The notes: a model not told the origin generated them from the sequence alone. DNA of 64,000 nucleotides from Escarpia spicata (GCA_963995525.1 OZ023214.1:41036135-41100134); one strand, 5' to 3'. Counted from the first letter of the stretch, positions 48,984 to 59,861 are shown. Numbers and translations are program-made.

Positions 48984-49725
48984 GTAAGCTGTTTGTTACT
49001 GTTTCGCTGTAAGACAACACAAGTTAATAATGCATAACGATGCGGCCCGCCATGCCAAAAATCTCATTTTAATCCTCGTTTTGATTAAATTTATGAACTC
49101 TTATCATGTTTATGAAAGCGGTGCCAGCATTTTCGTCTGTCGTTATGTTTCTGCGGGAAACATGTTGCTACCAGCAAGGAATAATAATCACGCACAGGGA
49201 CATACACATACACGCATGAGGCTGGCCTGCAATATGCAGCACGGTTAGACTCCAAGAGTTTGTGAATATTTAATGCAGCTTGAGAGTTGAGAATGGCGTG
49301 ACTGGCAGACGAAGTGTGTCGTGATAGACTTAGAGTGTATTTGTGGAGACGGAAGGATGGAGAAGATGGAAGGACGTGACGGAGCCACCCAATTGGTGGG
49401 GGCCGAGAAGGCAGTCATAGAGGAGCTGGGAAGAAAGGAGTTGAGAAAGGTAGTGGTCATGTGGGGGGGGGGCGTTCTACGGTGGTACTGGGTGGTTCAC
49501 TGTGGTTGTGTAGACAGTTTGACTGTGTCATTCAGATCTGTAGCAGCAATAATTATTCTGTGATTCAGACATGTGCTGTGGATTCTCATTATAAATAACA
49601 GCTCCTGGTGGAAAGAATGTCAGCTTAAAACTTTTAATTTCCTGTTCTGGCCTGCAATGTTTTATGTATCAATATAATGTATATAAAATATATTATAAGG
49701 AAGGATTTGACCAAGTCAAAAAATA

Positions 49726-49958
49726 TTTTTATGCGGGACAACACTACCAAATAAAGTTGTGACTCCGTGACTCGGAAATGTGGCTTGTTTGCTGATAACA
49801 CAAGTCAGATGTATGTTTGTATAAGAGCTTATTAGTAAGCCAACTCTTTATGTATAACTAGATTACATAACTACAATAATATACAATGTCGATACCTAGT
49901 TATACATGTCATAACAAATACACAAAACTGACAGCAAAGGTGGGGGAACCGACCACAC
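49726..49958 (+). repeat. 233-bp direct repeat, left copy
   Basis: Matches 50512-50744 base for base without gaps; I find one difference (gaaatgtgg versus gaaacgtgg). Within the matching block the sequence can be bounded as TG (49732) to CA, the usual ends of a long terminal repeat. It holds aataaag near 49750, a weak polyadenylation-like signal. See the paired entry. Confidence 0.92.
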
Positions 49959-50511
49959 GCAGGTGGAGGAAACCCACCATCTTACTTACATGTGTGAAAT
50001 TCTGTGATTCAAATACAAGGGGAAAGCGTTAGGTACATGTGCACATGTCCCCGCCCTAAAACCCCTTGGAAGATGTATCATATACACAGTGTACTATTAT
50101 CATTAACCAGAATCTCGTAAGACAAACTATGCTACAGAATGCATGGCTATAGTTGCAAGAGATATCAGAGAAAACAATGATGGCACAGAACACAATTATG
50201 CATACACTGTAACTTAATATAAACCGTGTATTTAAAATTGCATGCAGAAACACACAAATAAGTAAAAAAACACCACCAGCCATATAAATACTCAGGTGTG
50301 GACGGGGTAGGAGGGTGGGAAAACAAACTTCAAAAATCGAGAGCGAATATACCTTTTCAATTCTGGAAATTTCGAGAGAGAGGCTGGGATTGGAGAACTA
50401 GTCTCATGTTTCCGTCAGCCTCATAATTTTTTGAGCTTACCGTATATTCCAGAATAGAAGCATTGGTTTTGTTGCCCACATAAATGCCGTTTGAATTTTA
50501 TTCAAAAGGTG

Positions 50512-50744
50512 TTTTTATGCGGGACAACACTACCAAATAAAGTTGTGACTCCGTGACTCGGAAACGTGGCTTGTTTGCTGATAACACAAGTCAGATGTAT
50601 GTTTGTATAAGAGCTTATTAGTAAGCCAACTCTTTATGTATAACTAGATTACATAACTACAATAATATACAATGTCGATACCTAGTTATACATGTCATAA
50701 CAAATACACAAAACTGACAGCAAAGGTGGGGGAACCGACCACAC
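50512..50744 (+). repeat. 233-bp direct repeat, right copy
   Basis: Second copy, offset exactly 786 bp from the first. The 553 bp between the copies has no reading frame of note. Two explanations fit: a terminal-repeat retrotransposon in miniature (non-autonomous LTR element), or a plain segmental duplication. Against the LTR reading, I cannot see a target-site duplication, and the sequence after the left copy (gcaggtggaggaaaccc) is not an obvious tRNA primer site. The near identity says the duplication is young either way. Confidence 0.92.
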
Positions 50745-51059
50745 CAGGCCAATTCTGTAATAACTAATTTTCAGAATGGCTCCCCCCACCATATTTTTTT
50801 AGTAAGAGTTTGTATGGTAAATAACTGCTTAATGTTAAATAGTTTTACCTATGCCTTGTGTGATTGTATAATTTATGTATACTAACTGGTAATTAGTTTA
50901 TTGTGTCATTTTATCATTATAGTCGAACACTCTGGTAGTGGCAGATTAGTTATCACTGAAACTGACTGAATTATAGAACCACTGTAGTAAGTTCTTATCA
51001 CTCGACTGCGTAACAAGTAAAAGCCGAAGTAATAAGTCAGACCGATGTCATGTTTGCAG

Positions 51060-51174
51060 CACACCAGTCCTGTCTTCAAGACCCCCATGACCTTCACCCC
51101 AAGGCTTGCGGGAGAACAAGCACGGCCTTCACCTTCCCGGATTGAACTGTGGAAGGAAGAACTGGGCTTGGATG
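51060..51174 (+). CDS. Gene 2 exon 2: Pro/Thr-rich N-terminal segment
   Basis: A 115-bp exon, acceptor catgtttgcag and donor gtgggt (a weaker GT site), entering in phase 0 and leaving in phase 1. It encodes residues 12-49: HTSPVFKTPMTFTPRLAGEQ, ARPSPSRIELWKEELGLD. The S-P, T-P and S-P-S-R motifs are of the sort phosphorylated by proline-directed kinases, so the N-terminal 40 residues are probably disordered and regulated. Codons are GC-rich relative to the intron. Overlapping open frames on the minus strand are shadows. Confidence 0.82.
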
Positions 51175-51741
51175 GTGGGTGCTTTCCCTGGTTCTTGGTC
51201 ACATCGAAATTGTTGTCCTTTTTTAAAAATTAAATATGTTTTGGTATAATTTGTTTTATCATCATTCAATATCATATTTATTTTCAGTAAAACCTGCTCA
51301 CAGCAGAGTATTGGGTGTGTAGAGATTAATAAAATGTGTTTATTTGTGTTAAGTGTCCCTTATGGATGGAAGCTGGAAATATTTAGTATTAAGTGCAATT
51401 ACAATTCTAACTTGTCTGTTTTGGCTAGGTTAGAATCAAAAAGAGTTGAATGCCATCATGTATGGACAGTTTTCTTGTTAAATGTAAAACTTTTAACTTT
51501 TCCTGTTCAAAGAGGTTAAACGAAGATCAACCTGTAGTTTGTTTTACTGGCTTATAGAGTGCTTTCCATTTAGTATTTGATTTACTGGCTACACGTTCCA
51601 AGTACAGCTGTATTCAAATCCAACCATAACAAATTATGATTCATTAGAAACGTTGATTTGATAATCAGGTTTTTTGGCACAATGCAACTTACGTTAATCA
51701 GTTGATGTTGATGTATCAACGTCATTGTTTATTGCCCTTAG
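51175..51741 (+). other. Gene 2 intron 2
   Basis: AT-rich. The open frame 51334-51519 has no domain. Nothing else seen. Confidence 0.7.
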
Positions 51742-51801
51742 ATGCTGACGATTGCACATCACAGAACTCTGATGAAGACTTTGATGAGGGTATCTCAAAA
51801 G
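51742..51801 (+). CDS. Gene 2 exon 3: acidic segment
   Basis: A 60-bp exon, acceptor tgtttattgcccttag and donor gtatgt, phase 1 on both sides. With the split codons it reads DADDCTSQNSDEDFDEGISK (residues 50-69), a strongly acidic, Ser-containing stretch with casein-kinase-2-like sites (S-D-E-D). It is symmetrical and could be skipped without a frameshift. Too short to be found by frame length; it is supported by the phase match with exons 2 and 4. Confidence 0.8.
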
Positions 51802-52504
51802 GTATGTTTACATGACATTTATTCTGATCTGTCTACAATTTTGGCCCAGTTTAAATATGCCAATGTCAATGTCATGAAAGGGTTCGTTCTTAGTTATCCA
51901 TTGTATTATTAATTGACTATGTTATTGATCAAGAACTGCATAAATGTCAGATTAATAACGTCATCACACTCCCGTCTGTAGTGCCATAAGATGTATTGCC
52001 CGATCCCATATTGGTCCATATTGTGACCAAGTTCAACCGGTATTGAGTGAGTTCATCAAGAATGTTTGATTATGATGTTTGAATAATTTCAAATGCCATG
52101 ATGCATTGGCACGGATATACAGTTGTTTCGGCATACAGCAACATTTTTATTTAAGTCATTGTTAGTTTAAAATATTAAAACGTGAATTTAACACCCATAA
52201 GTGCTTATAATAATGTACACAGAATTGTCAATAAAAACATAAAATTGGTCTTATTCGTATGACCTTGGTATTAGCCAGAGGGTAGTTAAGAACATAATTA
52301 TATATACAGTGTATTATCTTCAGAGACATGCTCTTGACTTCCATTCATGTGTACTAGTTTTTATAAGTCATTCAGTGAGATTGTCACCTGTTTATTGCCA
52401 ACAATGGATGTGATAGTTGCTTGGTGATTCATTCTGTCTGTTGAAATAACATATAATTGCATAACTTATTTAAGAAACGATGTGAATATGTTTCTGATAT
52501 TCAG
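51802..52504 (+). other. Gene 2 intron 3
   Basis: AT-rich. No repeat or exon seen. Confidence 0.7.
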
Positions 52505-52602
52505 TTGCAGATGACAGCTGTTCGTCCATGGAGTTCCAAGCTCTGCAAAAAGAGTTGAATGCCAGAAATGCCCAGCGGGACGAACTTCTCTTCAGTGTCA
52601 AA
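52505..52602 (+). CDS. Gene 2 exon 4: start of the coiled coil
   Basis: A 98-bp exon, acceptor gtttctgatattcag and donor gtaagc, entering with two bases and leaving in phase 0. It reads V then ADDSCSSMEFQALQKELNAR and NAQRDELLFSVK (residues 70-102). From about residue 79 hydrophobic residues fall in a heptad-like pattern (F, L, L, ... L, F, V) separated by charged and Gln/Asn residues, marking entry into a long coiled coil. A second AG at 52510 would cut the exon short and break the phase, so I use 52505. Confidence 0.83.
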
Positions 52603-53075
52603 GTAAGCTGTCTTATAATGCGTCATATTTCTATGTGTAATTGTGGAGGAGTGTATTGTATTGGTTTTTTTTAAGCAGACTTGGTTGTCCCATTTGATTT
52701 ATCTATGTTGTGTCAGATGCTGTCAGTGTCAGTCACTGTCATGTCTTGTGTCAGATGCTGTAAGTCACTGTGTCATGTCATGTCAGTTGCTGTCAGTCCC
52801 TGTCATGTTGTGTTAGATGTTGTCAGTCACTGTGTCATGTCATGTCAGTTGCTGTCAGTCCCTGTCATGTCATGTCGGATGTTGTCAGTCCCTGTCATGT
52901 CATGTCGGATGTTGTCAGTCACTGTCTTCTGTCAGATGCTGTAAATTACTGCCATATCAGATGCTGTCAGTCACTGTGTCTTATGTTAGATGCCATCAGT
53001 CACTATGTCATGTCGGATGCTGTCAGTCACTGTGTCTTGTCGGATACTCGCAATCACTATGTCATGTCGTGTCAG
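52603..53075 (+). other. Gene 2 intron 4
   Basis: A 473-bp intron of which about 375 bp is a minisatellite that copies the 3' splice junction of the next exon. See the repeat entry. Confidence 0.75.
52700..53075 (+). repeat. Minisatellite made of splice-acceptor copies
   Basis: About twelve units of 25-40 bp with the pattern gtcatgtcatgtcag followed by atgctgtcag and tcactgt fill the end of intron 4. The sequence at the true exon 5 border is gtgtcag then ATGCTGTCGG, so each unit repeats the acceptor plus the first eight exon bases. Exact tcagatgctgt words occur with the ATG at 52717, 52755, 52936 and 52961, and variants (cggatg, cagttg) in between. Two units also contain gtaag or gtaaa after the copied exon start. 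In the exon 5 frame there is no stop from 52770 to the exon end, so use of some upstream acceptors would add Cys/Ser/His-rich residues. Confidence 0.88.
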
Positions 53076-53262
53076 ATGCTGTCGGACAAGAACCGTCAGT
53101 ACCGGAGCCGGCTGGAGCAAGAGGAGAGCACAAAGAAGCACCAGCTGAAGATCCTGCAGAAGACACACCGGAGCCATCTGGAGGAGAAGAAGGAGCTCAT
53201 TGAGAACCTTGAGGCACTCATTGAGGAGCTCGAGGAGAAGGTTGTCTGGTGTGAGGGCAACG
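53076..53262 (+). CDS. Gene 2 exon 5: coiled-coil segment
   Basis: A 187-bp exon, donor gtgagt, entering in phase 0 and leaving in phase 1. It encodes residues 103-164: MLSDKNRQYRSRLEQEESTK, KHQLKILQKTHRSHLEEKKE, LIENLEALIEELEEKVVWCE, GN. This is a near-uninterrupted amphipathic coiled coil with Leu at heptad spacing and alternating Lys/Glu. The start is set by phase (exon 4 ends at a codon boundary) and by the loss of coiled-coil character immediately upstream, where the frame turns into the Cys-rich minisatellite translation. The acceptor (catgtcgtgtcag) is a poor pyrimidine tract. It is GC-rich compared with the flanking introns. Confidence 0.85.
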
Positions 53263-53908
53263 GTGAGTAGTCAGACGACGGCGTGGCGTTATTTTTATTA
53301 TCTTTGAGAATTGTGTGCAGCTGAATTTGGATATGACAAGTGGCGGAGTAATGCACATAATTGGGTGAGACAGTGGTAGAACAGCACACATTGAATAAGA
53401 CAGTGGTGGAGTAGCACACATAATTGGAAGAGATGGTGGCAGAGTAGCACACATAATTGGATGAGACAGTGATGGAGTAGCATGCATAATTGGACCAGAC
53501 ATTGGTGGAGTAGCACACATAATTGGATGAGGCATGAAATCATAACTGCACATCCATATTAGACAGCATATTGCACACAATTCATGTGTGATAACAAACA
53601 TAATCTGTAGATGACATGGTGAAACTTCAAACTCCCGGAAACATGTTATCAAGTAGTTATTGTTTAGGTTTTCCCATGGGGTGTGTAAAACATTGTTCTA
53701 TTTTAATAAGTAATAGAATAAACATTTTGTTTACATCTAATTAAAAAAATATACATGAATTATCTGGTGTCTATGATGTGATCACGCAAGATATGTCTCA
53801 AACCATATCTTTAGGGGCAGTAATATTAATTTTATATCAGTATCTTCATACGAGCCGTAGAGATCTGTTTTCAGTAATGCTCTAACAAAAATGAATTTTG
53901 AATTCCAG
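53263..53908 (+). other. Gene 2 intron 5
   Basis: Contains the 33-bp minisatellite at 53336-53530 and otherwise AT-rich sequence. Several minus-strand open frames (53096-53518, 53218-53652, 53298-53543) come from the repeat and from antisense of exon 5. Confidence 0.7.
53336..53530. repeat. 33-bp minisatellite, ~6 copies
   Basis: Units of about 33 bp with gagacagtggtggagtag followed by cacacataattgga. It begins about 75 bp after the donor of exon 5, so exon 5 is bracketed by unrelated minisatellites in both flanking introns. Confidence 0.92.
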
Positions 53909-54156
53909 GAAAGACCGTGACAGATATGTCCTCGGAAAAGGTGACAAATCGCATCAAGAAACTTGTGGATCAGATCTGTTCCCAACAGGCAGAGAAGGCC
54001 TCGCTCACTGCACAGCTGATGACCTTGCAGGCTAGCCTAGACTCTCACAAAGGTCGTCAGGAGAAAGTGGTCAAAGAGTTGAAGGTCACCAATGAGAAGG
54101 TGCTAAAGGAAAACAGTGAATTGGAGGAACAGATTTTTAAGATACAGGCAACAAAG
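53909..54156 (+). CDS. Gene 2 exon 6: coiled coil with LTAQLMTLQA motif
   Basis: A 248-bp exon, acceptor gaattttgaattccag and donor gtaatg, entering with two bases (GA completing Gly) and leaving in phase 0. It covers residues 165-247: KTVTDMSSEKVTNRIKKLVD, QICSQQAEKASLTAQLMTLQ, ASLDSHKGRQEKVVKELKVT, NEKVLKENSELEEQIFKIQA, TK. All of it is coiled-coil-like after residue 174. The decapeptide LTAQLMTLQA (197-206) returns in exon 8 as LTVQLMTLQA (353-362). Longer open frames read a few residues into the intron and should be cut at 54156. Confidence 0.87.
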
Positions 54157-54794
54157 GTAATGTATATTATAACAGCAGTATGTAACATTAGTATTACTCA
54201 GTGCTGAGCTAAGTCAAAAAAATACACGTTTCCCAAGCAACCAAAAAAGATGTAATGAGGTGTAATAAAATGCACCTGATAGAATATTTTTATTCAAAGC
54301 ATCCTGGGATAAATGACGACAGGTTTTCATGAAATAAACGTGATTTGTGTGGCTTTTGATGACATATAACACAGGTTTAAAAGGCTACAACATATAACAT
54401 AAATTGTCATGGCGGTGTTCATCAGTTAAGAGTTAACACATTCATGAAATTGTTTTGCCATGCATCAAAACAATTTATGTCATTGCATTTAAAATTATTA
54501 AACGTTCACAGAGAAAGATTTTTTTGCATTTTGATGCTAGATTTGTTTTTGGTTAATTATCAGGTAGCCTCTATCAGTCTACTTAGTATGGTGATTAGCT
54601 AGTTTGCTTATAGCAAAAGTGCGTACGTTCATGGAAAATGAAAGCTATTAACATCTGTGTTCACCTCCTTTTTGAGTCTTACCACATATACCTGAGTAAT
54701 ACCCCCATCCTGTACCTTCACCTGTATCTTACCATATTTACACCCCTGTAATGATAGATTATTTGTCTTACCACACATCTACCCCACCTTACAG
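54157..54794 (+). other. Gene 2 intron 6
   Basis: AT-rich with no repeat or exon noticed. Confidence 0.7.
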
Positions 54795-54947
54795 GGGACT
54801 GGAGACACTGACACAGAGAAACAACTGCACAAGTTGGAGGTGGAGAATGATACCTTGCAGCGAGACCTCATGGACAGCCAGGGGAAGTTGGCCGCCATGC
54901 AGTGTCAAAACCGCGGCTCAGAGAACGACTCAGAGCGACTCATGAGG
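54795..54947 (+). CDS. Gene 2 exon 7: coiled-coil segment
   Basis: A 153-bp exon, phase 0 on both sides, acceptor accccaccttacag and donor gtgagt. It encodes residues 248-298: GTGDTDTEKQLHKLEVENDT, LQRDLMDSQGKLAAMQCQNR, GSENDSERLMR. A short Gly/Asp/Thr-rich opening interrupts the coiled coil, which resumes from about residue 256 (L-x-x-L-x-x-x-x-x-x-L-x-x-x-L) and ends with a Gly-Ser-Glu-Asn-Asp spacer. The exon is symmetrical, so skipping it would keep frame. A frame-shifted open frame over it (54751-54945) is a shadow. Confidence 0.85.
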
Positions 54948-54964
54948 GTGAGTGGAACATCCTC

Positions 54965-55220
54965 ACCCACTCCCAGTGTTATATATGTCCCGCCACGGCG
55001 AAGTGGGTAATAAGTCATACAGGCCTATTCTGCAGATGAGCCCACAGTATCTGTCTAGGTCATGTCCTATGAATTTTGTGATTTTCACAGAAATGCATAC
55101 CATATAATCTCATCTTTGAATGTCCATTTTATTTTCCTCGACAGCTAATCCAAAACTAATAAAATACATGCATCTATGAATCCATCAATAAAAAAACAAT
55201 ATACATTATGAGTCAAAATG
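54965..55220. repeat. Old dispersed repeat, copy 2 (empty site)
   Basis: The relative of 26935-27186. It runs through tatgagtcaaaatgacttca without interruption, whereas the other copy is broken by the 393-bp MITE after gagtcaa. It starts within about 20 bp of the exon 7 donor. Confidence 0.72.
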
Positions 55221-55324
55221 ACTTCATTTATCTGAATGTCATTTTTTTTAAGTTTGCTTCAAATTTAGCAATAAATCAGAAACTATTGAAAATATCTCAA
55301 CAAATGAGGCGTCATTTTAAAACT

Positions 55325-55790
55325 AACGATAATAATACAATTTATTTGTATAGCGCCCTAATCAATCAGATTGCTCTCAGGTGCTTTACATGCATGTACA
55401 TGTAACTATTTAGAATTGTATTATAGATAGAAACAAAAATCATTCTAAAATGTATATCATAAAATAATAATAAAAAAATGTAATGCATAATTATTATACC
55501 TCCATGTACAAATAATAAAAAATTATATGATAAGTATTAAACAATATAAAATAAATAAGGTAATTAAAATGTAATAAATAATTTTAAAATAATAATTACT
55601 TAAAATATGGGTAAGTGCATTTGATAAAAGTCCATGTGATCATATTACAGAAATGCTACTCTAAAAAGGTGTGTTTTAAGAAGTGTTTTGAACTGTGGCT
55701 GTGTCTTTGCCATCCTGACATAGTCCGGCAGTCTGTTCCATAGACTGGCTGCAGCTACAGCAAAACCGCGATCACCGTGAGTGACCGTCT
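55325..55790. repeat. Dispersed repeat, copy B
   Basis: Starts with gataataatacaatttattt and gtatagcgccctaatcaatc, related to copy A at 32042. After 300 bp of AT-rich sequence it ends with aaaaaggtgtgttttaagaa, gtccggcagtctgttccata and gcaaaaccgcgatcaccgtg. It abuts the truncated LINE at about 55795, so one inserted into or beside the other. Confidence 0.6.
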
Positions 55791-55794
55791 ACGA

Positions 55795-56500
55795 AGCCCG
55801 CACTAACAGTAGCGGCAAAGACGCAGATCTCATACGGCAGACTAGGCGGGCTGCGCAATTTTGCACACGTTGCAGTTGCAGCGTTGTCTGCGGAAGACCA
55901 TAGAGTAATGAATTTGCATAATCGAGGCGTGAAGTCACGAGCGCGTGCTCAAGGGTTTTGCACGCATCATCAGTGATGCTTACCCGAATTTGTCCAATGT
56001 TGCGAATCTGATGGTAGCACAACTTTGCTATCTGTGTAACCTGTGCTTCCATAGTTAGACCGCTGTCAAAAATGACTCGTAGGTTGTGCTCGCCAATTGT
56101 CACGAAAATATCGGAGAGCAGATCGTTTCATTGTTTTGAAGTGAGGAAGATGACTGCCTCTGACTTCTCGGTGTTCAACTTAAGTTGGTTTCGTTCAAAC
56201 CAGTTGTTCACCTCCGCTACACATTGTTCAATCTTCGTTATTGCTGCAGTGGTGGGTTGATTGTGCTCCACTGTCATGTAAATTTGCGTGTCATCCGCAT
56301 AACAATGATATTGCATGCCGTGTCGTGCAACGATGTCGTCGATAGGTCTTGTGTATGTGCAGTATAATATTGGCCAAAGCACAGACCCTTGTGGGACACC
56401 ACATTTCAAAACACAATGATGTGGAATAAAAAAGTACAAAACTCCTGTTGCAACATAATACCCATTTTGCTATGGCAGACCACATATATTCTTGTATGTG
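55795..56500 (-). pseudogene. Decayed LINE reverse transcriptase
   Basis: On the minus strand one frame runs from about 56439 to 55789 with a single internal TGA near 56128. It reads KCGVPQGSVLWPILYCTYTR, then HCYADDTQIYMTVE with the catalytic YADD box intact, then NWFERNQLKLNTEKSEAVIF, and after the stop VTIGEHNLRVIFDSGLTMEA, RNIGQIRVSITDDACKTLEH, ALVTSRLDYANSLLYGLP and LQRVQNCAARLV. These are successive palm and thumb motifs of CR1/L2-type non-LTR reverse transcriptase. The copy lacks its 5' part and is cut off at 55795, where another repeat begins. It lies in gene 2 intron 7 in antisense. Confidence 0.88.
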
Positions 56501-57079
56501 TCTAGATTGGGTAAATTTGCATTGTTCTCAAAGACAATATCGATCCTCTTGCCTACGCATTTCAAATTCCTGTATCTCTAAAATCATGCATGGTGCACAT
56601 GTTTTCAGTTTTTTTTTTTTCTCTTTAAACTAAACTAAGTGTGGGTTTATTGCCTGTTACAATGGCAAATAGAAACACGGGTGATAAAAAAAAGTTCATA
56701 AAACTCGCATAAAAATTCAGTCTGTCCTGCCAGCGTTATGAACCAGAATATACCTGATCCTATAATGCTGCAATGCCCATGGGCAATATACTGGTCAAGA
56801 GTGGTATTAAAAGTTTGATTTTCCATAATTGTTTTTGTCACAATTTGTGTTACAGTATTGACCAGTTTACATATAAGTGATTTTCCTTCAATTTGTTGTG
56901 CAATAGTTTTAGTTGTGTGTGCTTTTATACAAATGAACAACAACACTCAACACTGATGGAGATTTTGATTCCATTTTCTTGTGATATCCAGAAGAAAGCA
57001 TATTTCACATGCATTCGTTTTCTTTATAAAGGTCTATCAGCAACTTGATTTTATAAACAAAAAATTCACTGACACGCAG

Positions 57080-57176
57080 ACACACCTAGCATGCAGACAC
57101 ACATGCGCACACATGCATGCACACACACGTGCTTGCACACATACGCGTGCGCGCACACACACACACACACACTCAC
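57080..57176. repeat. CA-rich microsatellite
   Basis: Interrupted (CA)n with acatgcgcacacatgcatg type alternating purine-pyrimidine blocks, ending in a pure cacacacacacacac run. Alternating sequence of this kind can adopt Z-DNA. Confidence 0.9.
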
Positions 57177-59835
57177 ACTTTTCATCTACCAATAACTGAG
57201 CAGTGATTGTGATGAGTTGTAATTATGAGACAGTCAGTGTCTGGACGTGGCCCTGACTTCCCCACAAGCCTCAGCAGGTCAGTATTGATTATTGGCAGGC
57301 CTGTGATGTGCTGGCTTAAGACCGCTGCACTTTTTGTCTGGGACATCGACTCTAATGAACTTTCATGGAATTCGCATGTGTCATTGACCTCTGACAAATG
57401 GCCCTTGAATAGTTTGACAGTCTGGTTTCTCGAACTGTGATATTTGACATGCTGATCATTTTGTATTGTAATTGCCATGTCAAATTTCAAATATTTGTCA
57501 TTGAAAATATACACTAGAGTAATCAATAACTTGAATAAGTATACTGCTGGTTGTGTGTGTGGTGGGACCGATTACCTGTCCTTAATCCACTAATCTAATG
57601 ATAATCCTATTCTCATCACTATACTAGCTGGTGTTAGTTGGGGTGAGATTTCAGGTGAGGAAAGGATTTTTCAGATGAATTTCTTTCTCAGTTTGATTAA
57701 CTGAAGAGTTTGGTGTTTTTTTCTAAACCGAATGGTATCAATAATTTAATGTGTGTTTACCGTGGTACGAGGTCTGTGTCTCGGATGCTACTAAACTGGA
57801 TAGATGACAGTCTGTGTTTAATCACACAACAATATGCTATGAATCACAATCTTTTCTCCGTACAATTAAAAATAAGATTATGAAGATCAGGTTTATCCTT
57901 TGTATGAAAACTTCTTCTGTGTATCAAGCCACCTTTACACTACTGACAAACAACACAATGTTACCCTCCTTTAATGTATAATTGAAAAGGCAGCACTTCT
58001 ACCACATCTGTTGAAGGTGTATTTTTGTCTCTGTCGGCTAGAACAATCAGTATTGACCCTGCCTGCTGGAGATGGAGGTGTAGGGTACATCTGGTGGGGA
58101 GTTTTGTCTTTCAACTTCCCAGCACACGGAAGCGATGCTAAGCAGATGTTTTAGCTCTAACTAGTTCCTTTTTAATTTACATTACATAAATCTGTATTCT
58201 ATGATAATTTATATATTTCACGTTTTATAAAATAGTTCACACCACAACAGTTATGGATTCAAATATGAGCGTCTTCCCATAATTAAAGCTGTCAAGTACG
58301 ATTTTGTTTGGTTTTTCTTCTCTTTATTAGTTAACCAACATCCTTACACAATCCTCCCATCTCTGTATTTGGTGGGCCCAGTGTGAAACCATATAATTAT
58401 AAAAAGTGTTACCGAGCTTGTCAGGGTTAAAAGAAAATGGCAAGCGCGTACTGTTATTGAATTATCTAAAGTTTTGATTTATATTTATGTCCGTGAAAAT
58501 AATTGCTGGATTTCATATACAGCACTAAAAGTCATATGGAATATCAAATAGTGAATTTATAAAAAAATTATTTGTCTTGTGTATATTATCATGTAAGTTC
58601 TACTAGTGGTGAAATGTATTAATAATTATATAAATAATAATAATAAAAAATAAAATAAATAGCTAAGTTGATTGCTGCTGTCAATGCTGACCCTATTCAG
58701 TCGTGAACAATCAGTCTAATTTGAATGAATCATGCCAAGTAAAGCTTGTTGGTACATGCAGTGTTGATCCGTACTTCAGCATTTTGTGTGAATTAAGTCA
58801 GCTGTTATGCAGCCACATTAATAGTGTTAGTAGCGGCTATTACCAGTGTTAGTGTTGCCAGTGTTAGGAGACCCTCAGTGAGGTTCAGCCAAAGTCAGAT
58901 CTCCCCCCCCCCCATCACCACACCTGGCCCCTATGTAAGCTGCATAGATTACTGCAGCATGTTCAGTTCTGAACCTGATAACCGCAGTGATTGGATGTGG
59001 ATAACAGCCTCTGCTATCCGGAGAGTGGGAGGCAGTGTAGGGAAGGGTTGGGGATGACCTGGGCAGGATACAGGATCCTGTGATGGGCGTACTTACATAG
59101 AACGTTAACAGATGTGTTCAAGAGAGGACCAAGACACACATATTGGCAGTGGGCGGGTGGAGAGGCTCGGTTGGGTGTCGCCAGGTTCCTCATAAGACTC
59201 GGCCATAAGAAGATGCGCAATGGATGCTGATGGAGCATCTTGGTTTCTGGTTCTTCATACATGTACAGTTGTCTACTCGTACATATCACTGAAGCCGGCA
59301 TCTCCTGGTGATGGAAACCATTCTATTTGAACAGTAGTATTAGTAGTATTGATGTATTGATGGGATTTGAGAAAGTGGATGACGTACTGAACTAGCCATG
59401 TGGTCGGAGTGTGGTTGTCACATCACAGTAAACTAGACGTGTTTGTTGGCGTCAAGTATGCGTCAACGTGCCTTTAAGTTCACCTTCCATGTCACCATGT
59501 ACAAGTACCTACGTGAAGACAATGAGGTAACTTGGTAGAGTCGGTAGTCATTCCATTAACTTTATTTACCGGTTATGTTCTATCATTAATATTTGTTTAT
59601 GTCATTTGTTTTTCTTTTGTACAAAACTATGTAACTTTGTAAGTTTTACTTTACATTAAAAAAATGGTTTGTAGAAGAACTGCTCAAAGAACACAAGTCT
59701 ATTTCTACTGTTTGTAAGATCCGGTGGTCACTTTAACATAAACTGTGACCCAATTACCTCAAACAATCAATCAGATGTATTGTTGAAAATGTTTCTAATT
59801 TGGCAAATATAGTCCGTTTTGAAGTCTCAAGCATG

Positions 59836-59861
59836 CTGCAATTTGATCTTTCAAATTGCAG
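59836..59861. repeat. 10-bp stem-loop
   Basis: Arms ctgcaatttg and caaattgcag with a 6-nt loop (atcttt). A short perfect hairpin with no further context. Confidence 0.7.

Larger units (their letters stand above)
48984..51059 (+). other. Gene 2 intron 1
   Basis: Besides the pair of 233-bp direct repeats and the 553 bp between them, it has a GC-richer stretch around 49300-49480 with a short G run and open frames on both strands (49321-49563 and 49245-49460), none with a recognisable domain. Confidence 0.65.

Noticed and set aside
52770..53075. Upstream extension of gene 2 exon 5 as coding sequence (Cys/Ser/His repeat peptide)
   Set aside because: Exon 4 ends in phase 0 and joins best at 53076; the extension is a minisatellite translation. 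Use of upstream acceptors is noted as a finding, not annotated.
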